Assembly: GCA_964586835.1 (NCBI GenBank)
Contig: CAZPIC010000005.1
Location: 1-64,000, forward strand
Direction of reading: 5' to 3'
DNA length: 64,000 bases
From: CAZLYF01 sp964586835
GTDB lineage: Bacteria > Bacillota > Clostridia > Christensenellales > Aristaeellaceae
Position numbers and translations under genes: made by a program. Every line of letters starts with the position of its first letter. The stretch's first letter is position 1. The notes beneath the pieces are model-generated. The model was given only the letters and a program-made list of their open reading frames with translations, had not been told where the DNA came from and did no database searches. Positions 36,920 to 46,855 of the stretch are shown one piece after another.

Positions 36920-38284
36920 ATGAACAAGGCGTCTCGCATACTGACAGCGCTGATGCTCAGCCTGATGATCGTGTTGAGCATCCTGCCTGGCGTCGCGGAG
37001 GAGGGCACCGCCTATCATATCCGCATCGCCTGCGACAATGAAGCCAGCCGCGCAGAAAACTTCATCATGGGCATAGCGCGCGTGAATGAAGAGCTGAAGG
37101 CTTCCGGCAGCAAAGACTCGATTGAAGCTGAATACCTCATGGTGGAGAAGGATTTCGACAACAACATGGCGCTCTGGGCCATGAACAACGACCTGCCTGA
37201 GGTGATTGTGGGGGGGATCACCCCGATCAACCGCTACGCCGTCAGTGGTTTTCTGATTCCTGTGGACTTTGTTCTGGACACTGAGCCGTATCAGACAGAC
37301 GTCCCTGAAAAATTGCGCGAATACGGCAGAGTGCAAGACGGTAAGCTGTACGGCATCATCCAGGATATGGAGATCCGCCCGGTATGGTTCTTCAAGCCGG
37401 CTCTCGTCAAGCTGGGATATGACGATGCCGCTATGAAAGAGCTGGCCCGCAGCTGTGGCGCTGGGGAATTCACGATGTCGGACCTGCAAGCCTTAGCCAA
37501 GCAGGCCGTTGATCAGAAGATCACCGAGTGGGGCATTCTGCACCGTCCCACCGCGGGCGCTGAGTTTAGCAATCTTCTGGCTATCTTTAATGGAGGCAAG
37601 GTTCCCTATGATCTGGAGCAGAGCAAGGTCCTGATCAACAAGCCCGCCTTGCTCGCTTATCTGACCTTCATGCGTGAAAACGTAAGCCTTGGCCTGACCC
37701 CTCCCGACATGACCACGACAAGCTGGAGCATCATTGAGGGCGATCTGTGGCCCAACGGAAAGACGCTGAGCTGGTTTGGCGGTGTCTGGAACAAGTGGGA
37801 TATGATGGTCAGCGGTAATGTCAGCAGCGAGTACGTGGATGAAAACTACCTGCTGACCCCCATGCCCGTTGCCACGGCCGGTGACCCTTCCATATCCCTT
37901 TCCAGTCCGAAGTTCTACGGTGTCACCACATCCGTCGCCGAAGACCCGGTCCTTCAGGACTATATCGCCAGAGCCTTCGGTCATGTGCTGGATCCGGACA
38001 TCCAGGTCCACCATACGGTGGACACCGCCCACCTGGCCATTACGGAAAGTGCCCTGAGTTATCCGGATTATGTGAACAGCACCTTCCTTTCCGAAAACAC
38101 GTATCTGCTGGAGTACTCCTACGTCGCCATCCCCGACGAGAACCGTGAACGATTCGAAACGCCCATGTATAACGCCATTCAGACAGCAGAGATGACCAGC
38201 GATGATCTGGTTGAAGCCGTGGAGAACTGGGTCAGTGAAGCGACCTTCCAGATGGAAGAGGGTTCCTACATCATCATTGACTGA
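36920..38284 (+). CDS. Sugar-binding protein of LplABC-type ABC importer
   Basis: A 454-residue secreted binding protein. Residues 1-27 are a signal peptide (core LTALMLSLMIVLSILPG), without a lipobox. The DLPEVIVGG segment near residue 92 and KLYGIIQDMEIRPVWFFKP near residue 137 suit the LplA/family-1 binding proteins. The start follows AGAAGGAGGAAACCC. It is the first gene of the importer operon and is followed by a strong stem-loop. Placement next to YesN/YesM suggests a plant- or host-glycan oligosaccharide as ligand. Confidence 0.87.
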   Translation: MNKASRILTALMLSLMIVLSILPGVAEEGTAYHIRIACDNEASRAENFIMGIARVNEELKASGSKDSIEAEYLMVEKDFDNNMALWAMNNDLPEVIVGGITPINRYAVSGFLIPVDFVLDTEPYQTDVPEKLREYGRVQDGKLYGIIQDMEIRPVWFFKPALVKLGYDDAAMKELARSCGAGEFTMSDLQALAKQAVDQKITEWGILHRPTAGAEFSNLLAIFNGGKVPYDLEQSKVLINKPALLAYLTFMRENVSLGLTPPDMTTTSWSIIEGDLWPNGKTLSWFGGVWNKWDMMVSGNVSSEYVDENYLLTPMPVATAGDPSISLSSPKFYGVTTSVAEDPVLQDYIARAFGHVLDPDIQVHHTVDTAHLAITESALSYPDYVNSTFLSENTYLLEYSYVAIPDENRERFETPMYNAIQTAEMTSDDLVEAVENWVSEATFQMEEGSYIIID

Positions 38285-38296
38285 TTTCTTTAACCC

Positions 38297-38338
38297 GGTT
38301 CCGGTCCCTGACGCCACCGCGCGACGGGGGCCGGAACC
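38297..38338 (+). promoter_or_regulatory. Intercistronic stem-loop after the LplA-type gene
   Basis: GGTTCCGG at 38297-38304 pairs with CCGGAACC at 38331-38338, and the stem extends inward by four more pairs (TCCC with GGGG, one wobble). It lies in the 92-base gap before the first permease and has no T-run. Confidence 0.6.
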
Positions 38339-38376
38339 CCTCCTATACAGCATGCAGACAGGAACGAGGTGAGACC

Positions 38377-39342
38377 GTGACGCCCTCCTTTATCAGGCAG
38401 CAAAAGGATGCCGTCGTCGAGTTGGCAGCCCGCAGGACAAACAGGCGAAAGCTGCTGTTCCCTTTCCTGATGATGACGCCTTTTTATCTGCTGGTCCTTT
38501 TTTTCGTCGTAGTCCCCGTGATCCTGACGCTCATCATGTCCTTTACGGACATGGGGCTGACGCTTAAGTGGAACTTCCATGGCCCTAAAAACTACCTGAA
38601 GATCTTCCAGTACAGCGGCATGCTCAAGATCGTGCTGCGGACATTGCTTTTTGTCGGGGTTTGCACTGCGGCGTCCGTGCTTGGCTCCATCTTCATCGTG
38701 GTGATCACAACCTACTATCTGGATATTGTCTACAAGCGGGAGAACCTGGGGCTTTTGTTCCGCGTGATCTGGCTTTTACCAAACCTGACGCCTTCTGTGG
38801 TCTACGCCTTCATATGGAAATTCGTCTTTGGAAACCGGTCCAGCGACCTGATTAATAGTATGCTGGGATGGTTCGGGGTGACGCCGATTTCCTGGTTTAT
38901 GAATATGCCCATGGAGATCCTGATGATCGTATGCAGCTTGAGTTCCGCCTCTGGCTCTATCATCCTGTTCAGCTCTGCCGTACGGCAGATTCCCGGAGAC
39001 ATTTTCCAGTCCGCCAAGGTCGACGGCGCCTCCAGCCTGTATATCTGCAGGCGTATCGTGCTTCCTTATCTCAAGTGGCCCATTACGCAAAAGACACTGT
39101 GGAGCGTACTGGGCTTCTTCTGCACCTACGAGATCATTCGCCTCCTGACCGAAGGAGGACCCATTGGAAAGACGACCATTTATTCCTACTATATCTATCA
39201 GAACGCATATGACTTTAAGACATTCGGTTTGGGTGCAGCACTCTCCGTATTCCTGGTGCTGATGTCCAGCACGGTCGGCCTGATCGTGCTGAAACTGTTC
39301 CGGGTGGAGAAACAGCTGCGCGAGCCGAGAATGGATATATAG
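38377..39342 (+). CDS. ABC transporter permease, LplB type
   Basis: A 321-residue CUT1 permease with six membrane spans and an EAA-type loop (DIFQSAKVDGASSLYICRRI near residue 210). The N-terminal 30 residues are cytoplasmic and basic, as is usual for LplB. The GTG start at 38377 follows ACGAGGTGAGACC. It pairs with the LplC-type permease directly downstream. Confidence 0.92.
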   Translation: MTPSFIRQQKDAVVELAARRTNRRKLLFPFLMMTPFYLLVLFFVVVPVILTLIMSFTDMGLTLKWNFHGPKNYLKIFQYSGMLKIVLRTLLFVGVCTAASVLGSIFIVVITTYYLDIVYKRENLGLLFRVIWLLPNLTPSVVYAFIWKFVFGNRSSDLINSMLGWFGVTPISWFMNMPMEILMIVCSLSSASGSIILFSSAVRQIPGDIFQSAKVDGASSLYICRRIVLPYLKWPITQKTLWSVLGFFCTYEIIRLLTEGGPIGKTTIYSYYIYQNAYDFKTFGLGAALSVFLVLMSSTVGLIVLKLFRVEKQLREPRMDI

Positions 39343-39351
39343 GTGGCCATC

Positions 39352-40242
39352 ATGGAAAAGGCACTGCGGATCGAGAAACGCCAGGCGCGGGCAATGCACA
39401 GGATAGAAAAAAAGGAAGACCGGCCCAAAGGCGTTCTGTTTTACTTTTTTCTTATTCTTGCGTTTTCGCTTCTGGTACTGATCCCTTATGGGTGGCTGTT
39501 TGTCAAGGCATTCACCGGTGTAAATGGCGGGTTTACGCTGGGAAATTGGACGTTTCTCTATCAGGATACCCAGGTCAAGCTGGGGAGCGTCCTTCCCATG
39601 ATCTGGAAGCCGATGCTCAATAGCTTTCTTTTCGCTTCCGTCATGGCGTTGTGCATGCTTGTGGTGACCACGCCAGCGGCGTACGCCATATCACGCACCT
39701 CCTTCCCGGGCAGAAAGGCGATGACGAAGCTGATGATCGTCCTGGACGCCTTCCCCACTGTGGCGCTGCTGAGCGGGTTCATCTTTCTGATCAGTGCGAT
39801 GGGCCTGGTGGGGAAGTTTACAGGCGTGATGCTGATCAAAGTCGGCACGCACCTGTCGGGGGCTGTCTGGCTTCTGAAGGGGTTTTTTGACCATGTTTCC
39901 TGGGACATTGAATGGTCCGCCATCGTGGATGGGGCGTCCAGATTCAAGGCCTTTTTACGGATCATCTGTCCAGCTGTCAAGCCGGGCATCGCAGTGATCC
40001 TGGTGAACTCCTTTCTGAGCGGATGGGGCGAGTATATCCTCGTTAACCTGTTCATCTATGGGGGATCGCTGACAGTGTCCTCCTTTATCGGACAAATGCT
40101 CAACCACGAAGGGTCCGCAACCCTGCCTGGCGGTGTGATGGCCGCGGCATGCGTGTTTTATGTGATCCCCATCATCATCCTGTTTACACTGTCGCAAAAG
40201 ACCCTGTTGCAGGTCAGTCAGGGAGGGAGCAAGCAACTATGA
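39352..40242 (+). CDS. ABC transporter permease, LplC type
   Basis: A 296-residue CUT1 permease with six spans and the EAA loop WSAIVDGASRFKAFLRIICP near residue 185. The ATG at 39352 is preferred, because the preceding GTG at 39343 directly abuts the upstream stop and the AGGTGG Shine-Dalgarno then has proper spacing. Its stop overlaps the ATPase start (ATGA). Confidence 0.9.
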   Translation: MEKALRIEKRQARAMHRIEKKEDRPKGVLFYFFLILAFSLLVLIPYGWLFVKAFTGVNGGFTLGNWTFLYQDTQVKLGSVLPMIWKPMLNSFLFASVMALCMLVVTTPAAYAISRTSFPGRKAMTKLMIVLDAFPTVALLSGFIFLISAMGLVGKFTGVMLIKVGTHLSGAVWLLKGFFDHVSWDIEWSAIVDGASRFKAFLRIICPAVKPGIAVILVNSFLSGWGEYILVNLFIYGGSLTVSSFIGQMLNHEGSATLPGGVMAAACVFYVIPIIILFTLSQKTLLQVSQGGSKQL

Positions 40243-41393
40243 GCGAGCCAATGATCCGGTTGCAGAACATCAGCAAATCCTATGACGGCGGGAGAACGTA
40301 CGCCGTCCAAGACCTGAATCTTGCAATCGACAAGGGAGACTTCATCGCGCTTTTAGGCCCCTCTGGCTGTGGTAAAAGCACCACGTTGATGATGCTTTGC
40401 GGCCTTTACAGGCCCACGAGCGGTGATATTTTCTTCCACGGTCGGCGCGTCAACGATGTGCTTCCCAAGGATCGCAACATCGGCATGGTTTTTCAGAGCT
40501 ACGCCCTCTATCCCAGCATGAACGTATTTGAGAACATCGCCTTTCCGCTTAAACAGCTAAAAACGCTGAACAAGCATCAGATCAGGGAGAAGGTCCAGCA
40601 GGTGGCGGAGATTGTCAAGATCCCGGAGCTTCTCAAACGCATGCCGGCACAGCTGTCTGGCGGTCAGCAACAGCGAGTTGCCATGTGCCGGGCGCTGGCG
40701 AAAAACCCGGATATCCTGCTGCTGGACGAACCCATGTCCAACCTGGATGCACGCCTGAAACTGGAAATCCGAGACGAAATCAAGAAACTGCAAAAACAGC
40801 TGGGGCTCACCGCCATTATCGTGACCCATGATCAGGAAGAGGCGTTGGCGATCTCCACGAAGGTCGCTGTGATCGATGCGGGAAGCGTACAGCAGTATGC
40901 CGCACCGGACGACCTGTACGCCAGACCGGAAAACCTGTTTGTGGCTTCTTTTATTGGGACACCGCCGATGAACTTCATCACGGGGCACCTGGAGCGCCGC
41001 AGTGACGGGCTGCTGTGCCGGACTCCATGCGGAGATCTGCATCTACCGTCTGGATTTGTAGATGAAAACTACGAAAACATTGGGGAGGGGGTCACGCTTG
41101 GGATCCGCCCACATCTGTTTGAGCTGGTGGAAGATGCCCGACAGGCCTTTCAGTTTGAGGTGGACTATATTGAGCACCTGGGGAGAGAATGCCTGGTCAA
41201 GAGCTATTCTGAGGACCTCAGCGTACGCATTTTGTTGCCAGCCAGGGTAGAACGGGACATTGGCAGACAGATCCTTGTCCGTCCGAGGCTCGACGGTGTC
41301 TGCGTTTTTGACAACAGAACCAGGGAAAACATCACAACACCTCGAAAAAGGAACGGCGCTCGCTGCACCACGGCATCATCACGAGGCGGCTGA
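40239..41393 (+). CDS. ABC transporter ATP-binding protein, MsmK/UgpC type
   Basis: A 384-residue ATPase for CUT1 sugar importers. It has Walker A GPSGCGKSTT near residue 39, a Q loop in VFQSYALYPSM, signature LSGGQQQRVAMCRAL, Walker B ILLLDEPMSNLD and the switch His in VTHDQEEAL. Residues from about 240 form the regulatory OB-fold domains. LplABC operons usually rely on a distant shared ATPase, so a dedicated gene here is notable. It could also serve the ATPase-less mannosidase importer at 15-18 kb. The start has GGGAGGGAGC upstream. Confidence 0.93.
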   Translation: MSEPMIRLQNISKSYDGGRTYAVQDLNLAIDKGDFIALLGPSGCGKSTTLMMLCGLYRPTSGDIFFHGRRVNDVLPKDRNIGMVFQSYALYPSMNVFENIAFPLKQLKTLNKHQIREKVQQVAEIVKIPELLKRMPAQLSGGQQQRVAMCRALAKNPDILLLDEPMSNLDARLKLEIRDEIKKLQKQLGLTAIIVTHDQEEALAISTKVAVIDAGSVQQYAAPDDLYARPENLFVASFIGTPPMNFITGHLERRSDGLLCRTPCGDLHLPSGFVDENYENIGEGVTLGIRPHLFELVEDARQAFQFEVDYIEHLGRECLVKSYSEDLSVRILLPARVERDIGRQILVRPRLDGVCVFDNRTRENITTPRKRNGARCTTASSRGG

Positions 41394-41506
41394 CCGTCAT
41401 TCCCGAGAGAGGGGCAAAGGCGCGACCTGCCGCGCAGGGTCGCTTCCCAGAGACTGTCGAGGCGGGTGACAGAGCCTGTTTCTCGTGTGGACAAGGAGGT
41501 TCAGAT

Positions 41507-42586
41507 TTGAGGAAGATATTTCGTTGCGGAATCATCGGTTCTGGCCATATCGCGACTGAGCATGCTCGAGATATGCAGCGGTGCGGAACCCTGGTTCCTT
41601 ACGCCCTTTGTGATGTGGACGCGGGTGCCCTCGGCGCCATGGGAGATGAATTCGGTGTCCCCGGGGAGCGTCGCTTTTCCGACTACAGGCAGCTGCTGGA
41701 GCTCTCCGATGTCGATGCGGTGATCATCTGCACGCCCAACGCAAGCCATTTTCCCATCACCCGGGATGCCATTGCCCATGGCAAGGCGTATGCGCTGGAA
41801 AAACCGGCAGCTATGACGGCCGCTGAGGCAAAGCTGCTTGTAGAGGCGACACGGGCTAAAGCCCTGCCGAACATGGTCTGTTTCTCGTATCGCTACCTGC
41901 CTGCAGCCTGGTATGCCAAACAGCTGTTGGACAGCGGCGCCCTCGGCACGCTGCACCACGTCTATGCACAGTATATCGAAGGCAAGAATGACAACGAGCA
42001 TCTGCCTCTTTTATGGCGATATCAAAAGGAACTCGCAGGCAGTGGCAGCCTGGGAGATTTGGGCTCCCACCTCATTGATCTGGCACGCTGGTTTGTCGGT
42101 GAGTTCGACAGTGTGACGGGCACCTCGGGCATCATCATAGACAAGCGTAGGCTGTTGGATGGTAGTGGGTTCGGAATGGTGGATACGGAGGATTATTTTC
42201 ACTTCATGGGCAGAATGTCCGGCCATGTCAGCGCTATGTTCGCCTTCACCAAATTTGCCTGGGGCCGCAAAAACGCGCAGCGCATTGAAGTCTACGGCAG
42301 CCGAGGCGGGTTGATCTACACGCTGGAAAAGGGCGTGGACCGTCTGAGCCTTTGCCTGGGTGAGGTGTACGGGCGGTCCGGAGACTGGACGGAAGTCACG
42401 CTTGACCGTGAGCTGCCGGGACAGATGGAAACATTCTACAAGCTGCTGTGCGGGCACGATACCCGTATCGCAGCGGATATCTATGACGGCTACATGGCGC
42501 AGGTGGTCATCGATGAGCTTCTCTTGTCAGCTGAAACCGGCACCTGGCGTCCAATCAAGAGGCAAGAGGACGGTGCTGGCCTCTGA
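41507..42586 (+). CDS. Gfo/Idh/MocA-family NAD(P)-dependent oxidoreductase
   Basis: A 359-residue cytoplasmic dehydrogenase. The N-terminal Rossmann motif reads CGIIGSGHIATEH and the conserved catalytic lysine is in ALEKPAAM. GDLGSHLIDLARWF is the usual substrate-side helix. Such enzymes oxidise or epimerise sugars, inositols or N-acetyl sugars at a hydroxyl carbon. The TTG start at 41507 is well supported by AAGGAGGTTCAGA. It follows the importer operon by 113 bases and probably processes the imported sugar. Confidence 0.88.
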   Translation: MRKIFRCGIIGSGHIATEHARDMQRCGTLVPYALCDVDAGALGAMGDEFGVPGERRFSDYRQLLELSDVDAVIICTPNASHFPITRDAIAHGKAYALEKPAAMTAAEAKLLVEATRAKALPNMVCFSYRYLPAAWYAKQLLDSGALGTLHHVYAQYIEGKNDNEHLPLLWRYQKELAGSGSLGDLGSHLIDLARWFVGEFDSVTGTSGIIIDKRRLLDGSGFGMVDTEDYFHFMGRMSGHVSAMFAFTKFAWGRKNAQRIEVYGSRGGLIYTLEKGVDRLSLCLGEVYGRSGDWTEVTLDRELPGQMETFYKLLCGHDTRIAADIYDGYMAQVVIDELLLSAETGTWRPIKRQEDGAGL

Positions 42587-42770
42587 AAGGGGCGGATAAG
42601 CCGAATCCAGACAGGATCGTACGGAAGAGACTCCAGCAGGGCGCAGACCAGAGAAGCTGGGCGTGTACAGCGGTGCCTGACACATGGAGGGTGTGCGGGA
42701 TAGCCACTTGCCCAGTCATCCAGGATAACCAGCCCTGGAGATCACAAAACGCAGTGTGGGAGGTAGGGTC

Positions 42771-43712
42771 ATGAAACTGGGGCTCTATACGGAATGCTTG
42801 GGCAACCACCCCTTTGAGGAGATGCTGGAACTGGCCGCTTCTATGGAGATCAGGGCGCTGGAATTTGGCACAGGAAACTGGTCCCGCCCTGCGCATCTGG
42901 ATCTGAACCTCTTGCTCGAAAGCTCAGCTGCGAGGGACGAATTCCTTGCGGAGATTGCAGACCGAGGTCTGGAAATAGAAGCCCTGAACTGTTCCGGCAA
43001 CCACCTGGATCCATCCGAGACAGGTAAACTGCATGCTGTGGTTGTTGAGAAGACATTTAGGCTGGCCGGGCTGCTGGGCGTGAAAAAGATCGTCATGATG
43101 AGCGGGCTGCCAGGCGGCGGACCCGGAGCAAAATACCCGGTTTGGGTTACGAATACATGGCCAACGATTTTCTGCGAAATGCTGGAGTACCAGTGGAGGG
43201 AGGTTGCTGTTCCATGGTGGCGCGAAGCTGTAAAGCGCGCGCAACAGCATGGCGTTGAAAGGATTGCGCTTGAGAACCATCCCAACATGCTGGTATTTAG
43301 TGTCAGCACCATGTTTCGCATGCGGGACGCGGCGGGGGAAATGCTTGGGCTGAACCTGGACCCCAGCCACACCTTCTACATGGGTGGTGACCCGGTGATG
43401 ATGGCCAAAAAGCTGGCAGCAGCCGGCATGATCTATCATGTTCATGGAAAGGATACCCGGATTGAGCCGGAGGTCGCCGGCTTGGAAACGCTGATGGAAG
43501 TCGGGCCTCACGACGCAAAGCCTGGGGACCGTGCCTGGAACTACGTAGCGCTGGGTTACGGACACGATCAGCTGTGGTGGAAAAGCTTTCTATCAGCCTT
43601 GAAGATGAACGGTTACGATGGGGTCGTTAGCCTGGAAGTGGGCGATCGCCTCATGACGGACGTCCAGGCCATCAGAAAATCTGCCGCATTCCTCCTGGAA
43701 GCGATGCTGTGA
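42771..43712 (+). CDS. Sugar phosphate isomerase/epimerase (xylose isomerase-like TIM barrel)
   Basis: A 313-residue TIM-barrel protein. Metal ligands typical of the family are visible: Glu in IALENHPNM, Asp/His in NLDPSHTFYMGGD, His in HVHGKD and Glu in SLEVGD. Such proteins isomerise or epimerise free or oxidised sugars and commonly pair with Gfo/Idh/MocA dehydrogenases, as here. The ATG at 42771 follows GGGAGGTAGGGTC. It closes the YesN/LplABC gene set. Confidence 0.88.
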   Translation: MKLGLYTECLGNHPFEEMLELAASMEIRALEFGTGNWSRPAHLDLNLLLESSAARDEFLAEIADRGLEIEALNCSGNHLDPSETGKLHAVVVEKTFRLAGLLGVKKIVMMSGLPGGGPGAKYPVWVTNTWPTIFCEMLEYQWREVAVPWWREAVKRAQQHGVERIALENHPNMLVFSVSTMFRMRDAAGEMLGLNLDPSHTFYMGGDPVMMAKKLAAAGMIYHVHGKDTRIEPEVAGLETLMEVGPHDAKPGDRAWNYVALGYGHDQLWWKSFLSALKMNGYDGVVSLEVGDRLMTDVQAIRKSAAFLLEAML

Positions 43713-43734
43713 CCCTTCCTCTCAAAAGGCCATC

Positions 43735-43773
43735 CTGCCACCTTGTTTTGCCGGGAGGAGGGCAGATTTTTAT
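43735..43773 (+). terminator. Probable rho-independent terminator after the isomerase gene
   Basis: CTGCC (43735-43739) can pair with GGCAG (43761-43765), with an imperfect inner stem. It is followed at once by ATTTTTAT. It lies 23 bases after the isomerase stop. The stem is short, so confidence is moderate. Confidence 0.5.
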
Positions 43774-44201
43774 AAGGACTTTGCCTGTTAGCGATTGATG
43801 CATCCAGCCTTGGCCAAGGCCTCCACCCCTGCCGACCAGGCCCTGTCCCCGGGATCAGGGTCGTGTGGAAGGAGTGGGTCAGGGTGAGATAGATGCTTGT
43901 CAGGGTCAGACTCGTGCGCATTCATCCAGCGTTCGGCGCGCACCGGGCAGGGAGAGGAGAAGGGGGCGCATCCTCTGACGCCCTGGCATCAATGCTGAGC
44001 ACCAGCAGACGGCGTTTTTGACACGCAGGGTGGGCTGTCCTCTCCGACGATCGGAAAAGGGAACACCTGCATTGGAAGCCTTTTTGCGAAGGTTGGGCCG
44101 ATGGCGAATTTCTGTTTTTATTTGCCGGAACTGAAGCCCTGCCGGACCGCTATCACAGGTGAAAAACGCTTTATGTCCGGAAGCGTTTCGGCTTTGACCT
44201 G
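43774..44201. other. Intergenic region between convergent genes, no gene recognised
   Basis: About 430 bases between the isomerase terminator and the MFS gene end. The reverse frame 43906-44280 lacks a ribosome binding site and overlaps the MFS gene. Nothing assignable was seen. Confidence 0.4.
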
Positions 44202-45407
44202 TCAAACGCGCTCTGCTGAAAAAAGACTGAAGGCGCCCAGAGTAGTGATGGACAGCCACAAGATCAGCATGCTGGTCCAACCCAGTCGATCGAGGAGCAG
44301 TCCGGAGAGGGCTGCGGTGGAGCCTGCTGCCAGGTATGAAGTAAAATCAAGGAACCCCGCTACTCCAGACACCCGACCGTCATGGACGAAACGTAAAGGG
44401 TAAACGCCCAAGAGCAGGGTATTGGCCATACTCATCGCGCCGGAAGCCAGTGCCAGACATAGCATGGCAACGACTGCCCCTGCACGCCATGCAAGAGCCA
44501 GCACACCGGTCATCAGAGTCCCCGCGAGAAAGCTCAACGCCGCGAGGCGCGTAAGCTTCACGCGGGTTTTTCTATATATTCGTGTCACGATCAAAATACC
44601 CATGAAGCTGGATACCGGGAGGAGCAGCATATACAGCACAGCATGCGTGACGTCAAGGCTGTATGTTTCCATAAAAAAGGTGGCTGCCCAGAGGGAAATG
44701 CCATCGCGGACAATGCCCTGGCAGATACAGGCGAAGGCCACAAACCGCACCTGCCGCCGCTTCAGGATCACAGAAAGAGGGGGTAGCTGCCTGTCGGGAG
44801 GAGAAGCACGGGTGTGGGAGAGCGCCTCCGCAGGGCCGTCGCGGAAGACCCGCAGATGCAAAAACAGGGGAATCACGGCGATCAGTGCCGGAGCCAGAAA
44901 TAGGTTTCTCCAGCTGCCGACTGAGGCCAAAGTGCCAGAGAGAAGCATGGACAGCAGAGCCCCGGCAGCCATGGAAGTGCTGACCCTCATCACGGCCGCG
45001 CCGCCTTCCTGGGGGCCGTACCAAGCGGCGACTGTTTTGGCGATGGGACCCCATAGCATGGCCTGGAACCACCCATTCACGCCCCAGCACAGCATCATGG
45101 CCCAAAAATCTTGCACCATCGAAAATACAGCGTTCGCAAGGGCAGAGAGCCCAAGCCCAAGCAGGATGAGCTTTCTGGCGCTGTGCCTGTCTCCGAGAGG
45201 GCCATTGATCAAGTGCCCCAGTCCGTAGGTCCATAGGAAGGCGCTGGACAACAAGCCCAATGAGGTTCGTGGCAGGTGCAGCTCCGCTTCAATAGAGGGC
45301 AGCGCCAAAGGCAGGTTATTTCTCAGAAGGTAAGCGGTGGCATACACCATCCAGCTGCAAACCAGGATGATCGCCCGTTCGGACAGACGTCCCTTTGTCA
45401 GTTTCAT
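44202..45407 (-). CDS. Major facilitator superfamily transporter
   Basis: A 401-residue membrane protein with 12 hydrophobic segments in two halves. The loop GPLGDRHSARKLILLGLGLS after span 2 is the MFS motif A, of the phosphate:sugar-phosphate/glycerol-3-phosphate antiporter type of organisation. WRNLFLAPALIAVIPL also suits this branch. The start at 45407 overlaps the PHP gene stop by four bases (ATGA), so translation is coupled. The substrate might be a phosphorylated compound handled by the PHP enzyme (inference). Confidence 0.87.
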   Translation of the reverse strand: MKLTKGRLSERAIILVCSWMVYATAYLLRNNLPLALPSIEAELHLPRTSLGLLSSAFLWTYGLGHLINGPLGDRHSARKLILLGLGLSALANAVFSMVQDFWAMMLCWGVNGWFQAMLWGPIAKTVAAWYGPQEGGAAVMRVSTSMAAGALLSMLLSGTLASVGSWRNLFLAPALIAVIPLFLHLRVFRDGPAEALSHTRASPPDRQLPPLSVILKRRQVRFVAFACICQGIVRDGISLWAATFFMETYSLDVTHAVLYMLLLPVSSFMGILIVTRIYRKTRVKLTRLAALSFLAGTLMTGVLALAWRAGAVVAMLCLALASGAMSMANTLLLGVYPLRFVHDGRVSGVAGFLDFTSYLAAGSTAALSGLLLDRLGWTSMLILWLSITTLGAFSLFSAERV

Positions 45408-46393
45408 GACGAAGCCCCGGTCTGGGGAAAGAGAGGCTGGCTCCAGGCTGTACGGCCATCTTGGCGCTGACAACGTATGCGGAGATAGCTTTCACGGCCA
45501 CTGAGGACATGCCGTGCAGAGACGACATCGTCGCTGCCTGAAGCACTCCAGACCGTTGAACCGCAGCCGATGCTGCCGCCGCAGACGAAGTTGACCTGCT
45601 GTACCCCGGTGCATTCCACAAAAGCCACCCCTTCGAGGATGCCGTACCTGAGGATCCTGGGCCCAGTAGAAGCGTAGAAGTCGCCGTCGATGATGGCTTG
45701 GAGGATAGCATCTCGTGTCAGACGCGCAGCATATGCCATGATCCATCCGCCAAAGGAATCGTCCGGGGATCCAGCGTTGTGATTGTCATCGGTGGCCACT
45801 GCGTAGATCCGGGAGCCGTCACTGAGAAGGTTGTCCCAGTAGGTCTCGGCGCATCCGGTATAGTCTTCCAGCGAGCAACCGTAGTTGTGGACTTCTATCC
45901 CTGCGAAGCCTTCCAACAAGCCGAAGTCCCGTGGCTGTACCCTGGACCAAAGGGGGTGGTTGTAGAAGGCTATGCAGCCATGACCGCGGACGTATTCAAG
46001 CATGTCACGCACGCTGTCCACTCCCTTAAAGGGAAGCCTGGGCATCACCTCGCTTGGGCGAAAACGGCCCATGGTCGCGGAAGCCAGCATCGCTTCCGTG
46101 CCCTCGATGGCATTGATGTGGTGGCAGCGCTCGGCCTCCCCGCTGTTTCGGCCTGTCTTACAGCCCCACTCAAGCCCGGGAATGACGAGAAAGGAATGGT
46201 CCTGAAGGTCACTCCTGTCAGTGAATTGATCGTGCTCCGTGAAACTCAGGAAATCATAGCCCGCCTCTTGATAGCGGTGGACCAGTTCCTCAGCCGACAG
46301 CTTCCCATCGGATGCAGTGGAGTGGCAGTGGAGATTGCCCCTGAAAAAGGACTTATTGTCCGCGAAACGCACCTGGTCGCTGTAGCTGTACAT
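45404..46393 (-). CDS. PHP-domain metal-dependent phosphoesterase-like protein
   Basis: A 329-residue protein. The PHP motifs are clear: NLHCHSTASDGKLS, FTEHDQFTD, PGLEWGC, NHPLWSR and ATDDNHN, which together supply the metal ligands of the polymerase-and-histidinol-phosphatase fold. The catalytic domain ends near residue 240 and is followed by a beta-rich C-terminal segment of about 80 residues. The start at ATG 46393 has GTGGGGGACG upstream. It is followed by an overlapping MFS gene. The substrate is unknown. Confidence 0.85.
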   Translation of the reverse strand: MYSYSDQVRFADNKSFFRGNLHCHSTASDGKLSAEELVHRYQEAGYDFLSFTEHDQFTDRSDLQDHSFLVIPGLEWGCKTGRNSGEAERCHHINAIEGTEAMLASATMGRFRPSEVMPRLPFKGVDSVRDMLEYVRGHGCIAFYNHPLWSRVQPRDFGLLEGFAGIEVHNYGCSLEDYTGCAETYWDNLLSDGSRIYAVATDDNHNAGSPDDSFGGWIMAYAARLTRDAILQAIIDGDFYASTGPRILRYGILEGVAFVECTGVQQVNFVCGGSIGCGSTVWSASGSDDVVSARHVLSGRESYLRIRCQRQDGRTAWSQPLFPQTGASS

Positions 46394-46855
46394 GCTTCGT
46401 CCCCCACGTTTCAGTGCCTGCTGAGTGATCAAGGATTCTACCTGATTTCCGAGGCTACGATGTGACCACTATATCAGAAACAGTGCTCAAATGCCTGTGA
46501 TTTTTGAGTGCACGTACACGGTCCGATTCTCAGAATCGCTCCGTAGTTTGCGCACGGGGCATCGCTGCTTATCAGGAGACTCGTTGCTTTGCACTCAGCA
46601 CGGTTACTACGAAAGTGCTCCCTTCAGCCAGAGGCCCGACCGCTCTCATGGACTTCATCAGCGGTCATCGCAACAGGTGGCGGGGTTTTCGGGCCTCAGG
46701 AGGGGGTATTTTCTTTCTTTTCACCTGTTCATCACTGAGATGGCACCAGAACTCCAGATATGTTGGCATTCTATAGGACTCTTTTCTTGTCAGGAGGAGA
46801 TCGTAATAGTCATGTTTCGACATGTATTATGTGATCATTGGTTTGGAGGTGTGGG
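46394..46855. other. Intergenic region, no gene recognised
   Basis: About 460 bases between the PHP gene start and the IS1634-like remnant. Frames on both strands lack ribosome binding sites and family signatures. Promoter elements of the PHP-MFS pair should lie near 46400-46500 on the minus strand, but no clear boxes were found. Confidence 0.35.

Noticed and set aside
43906..44280. Reverse-strand frame of 124 codons as a gene
   Set aside because: It overlaps the MFS gene end, has no ribosome binding site and matches no family I recognise.
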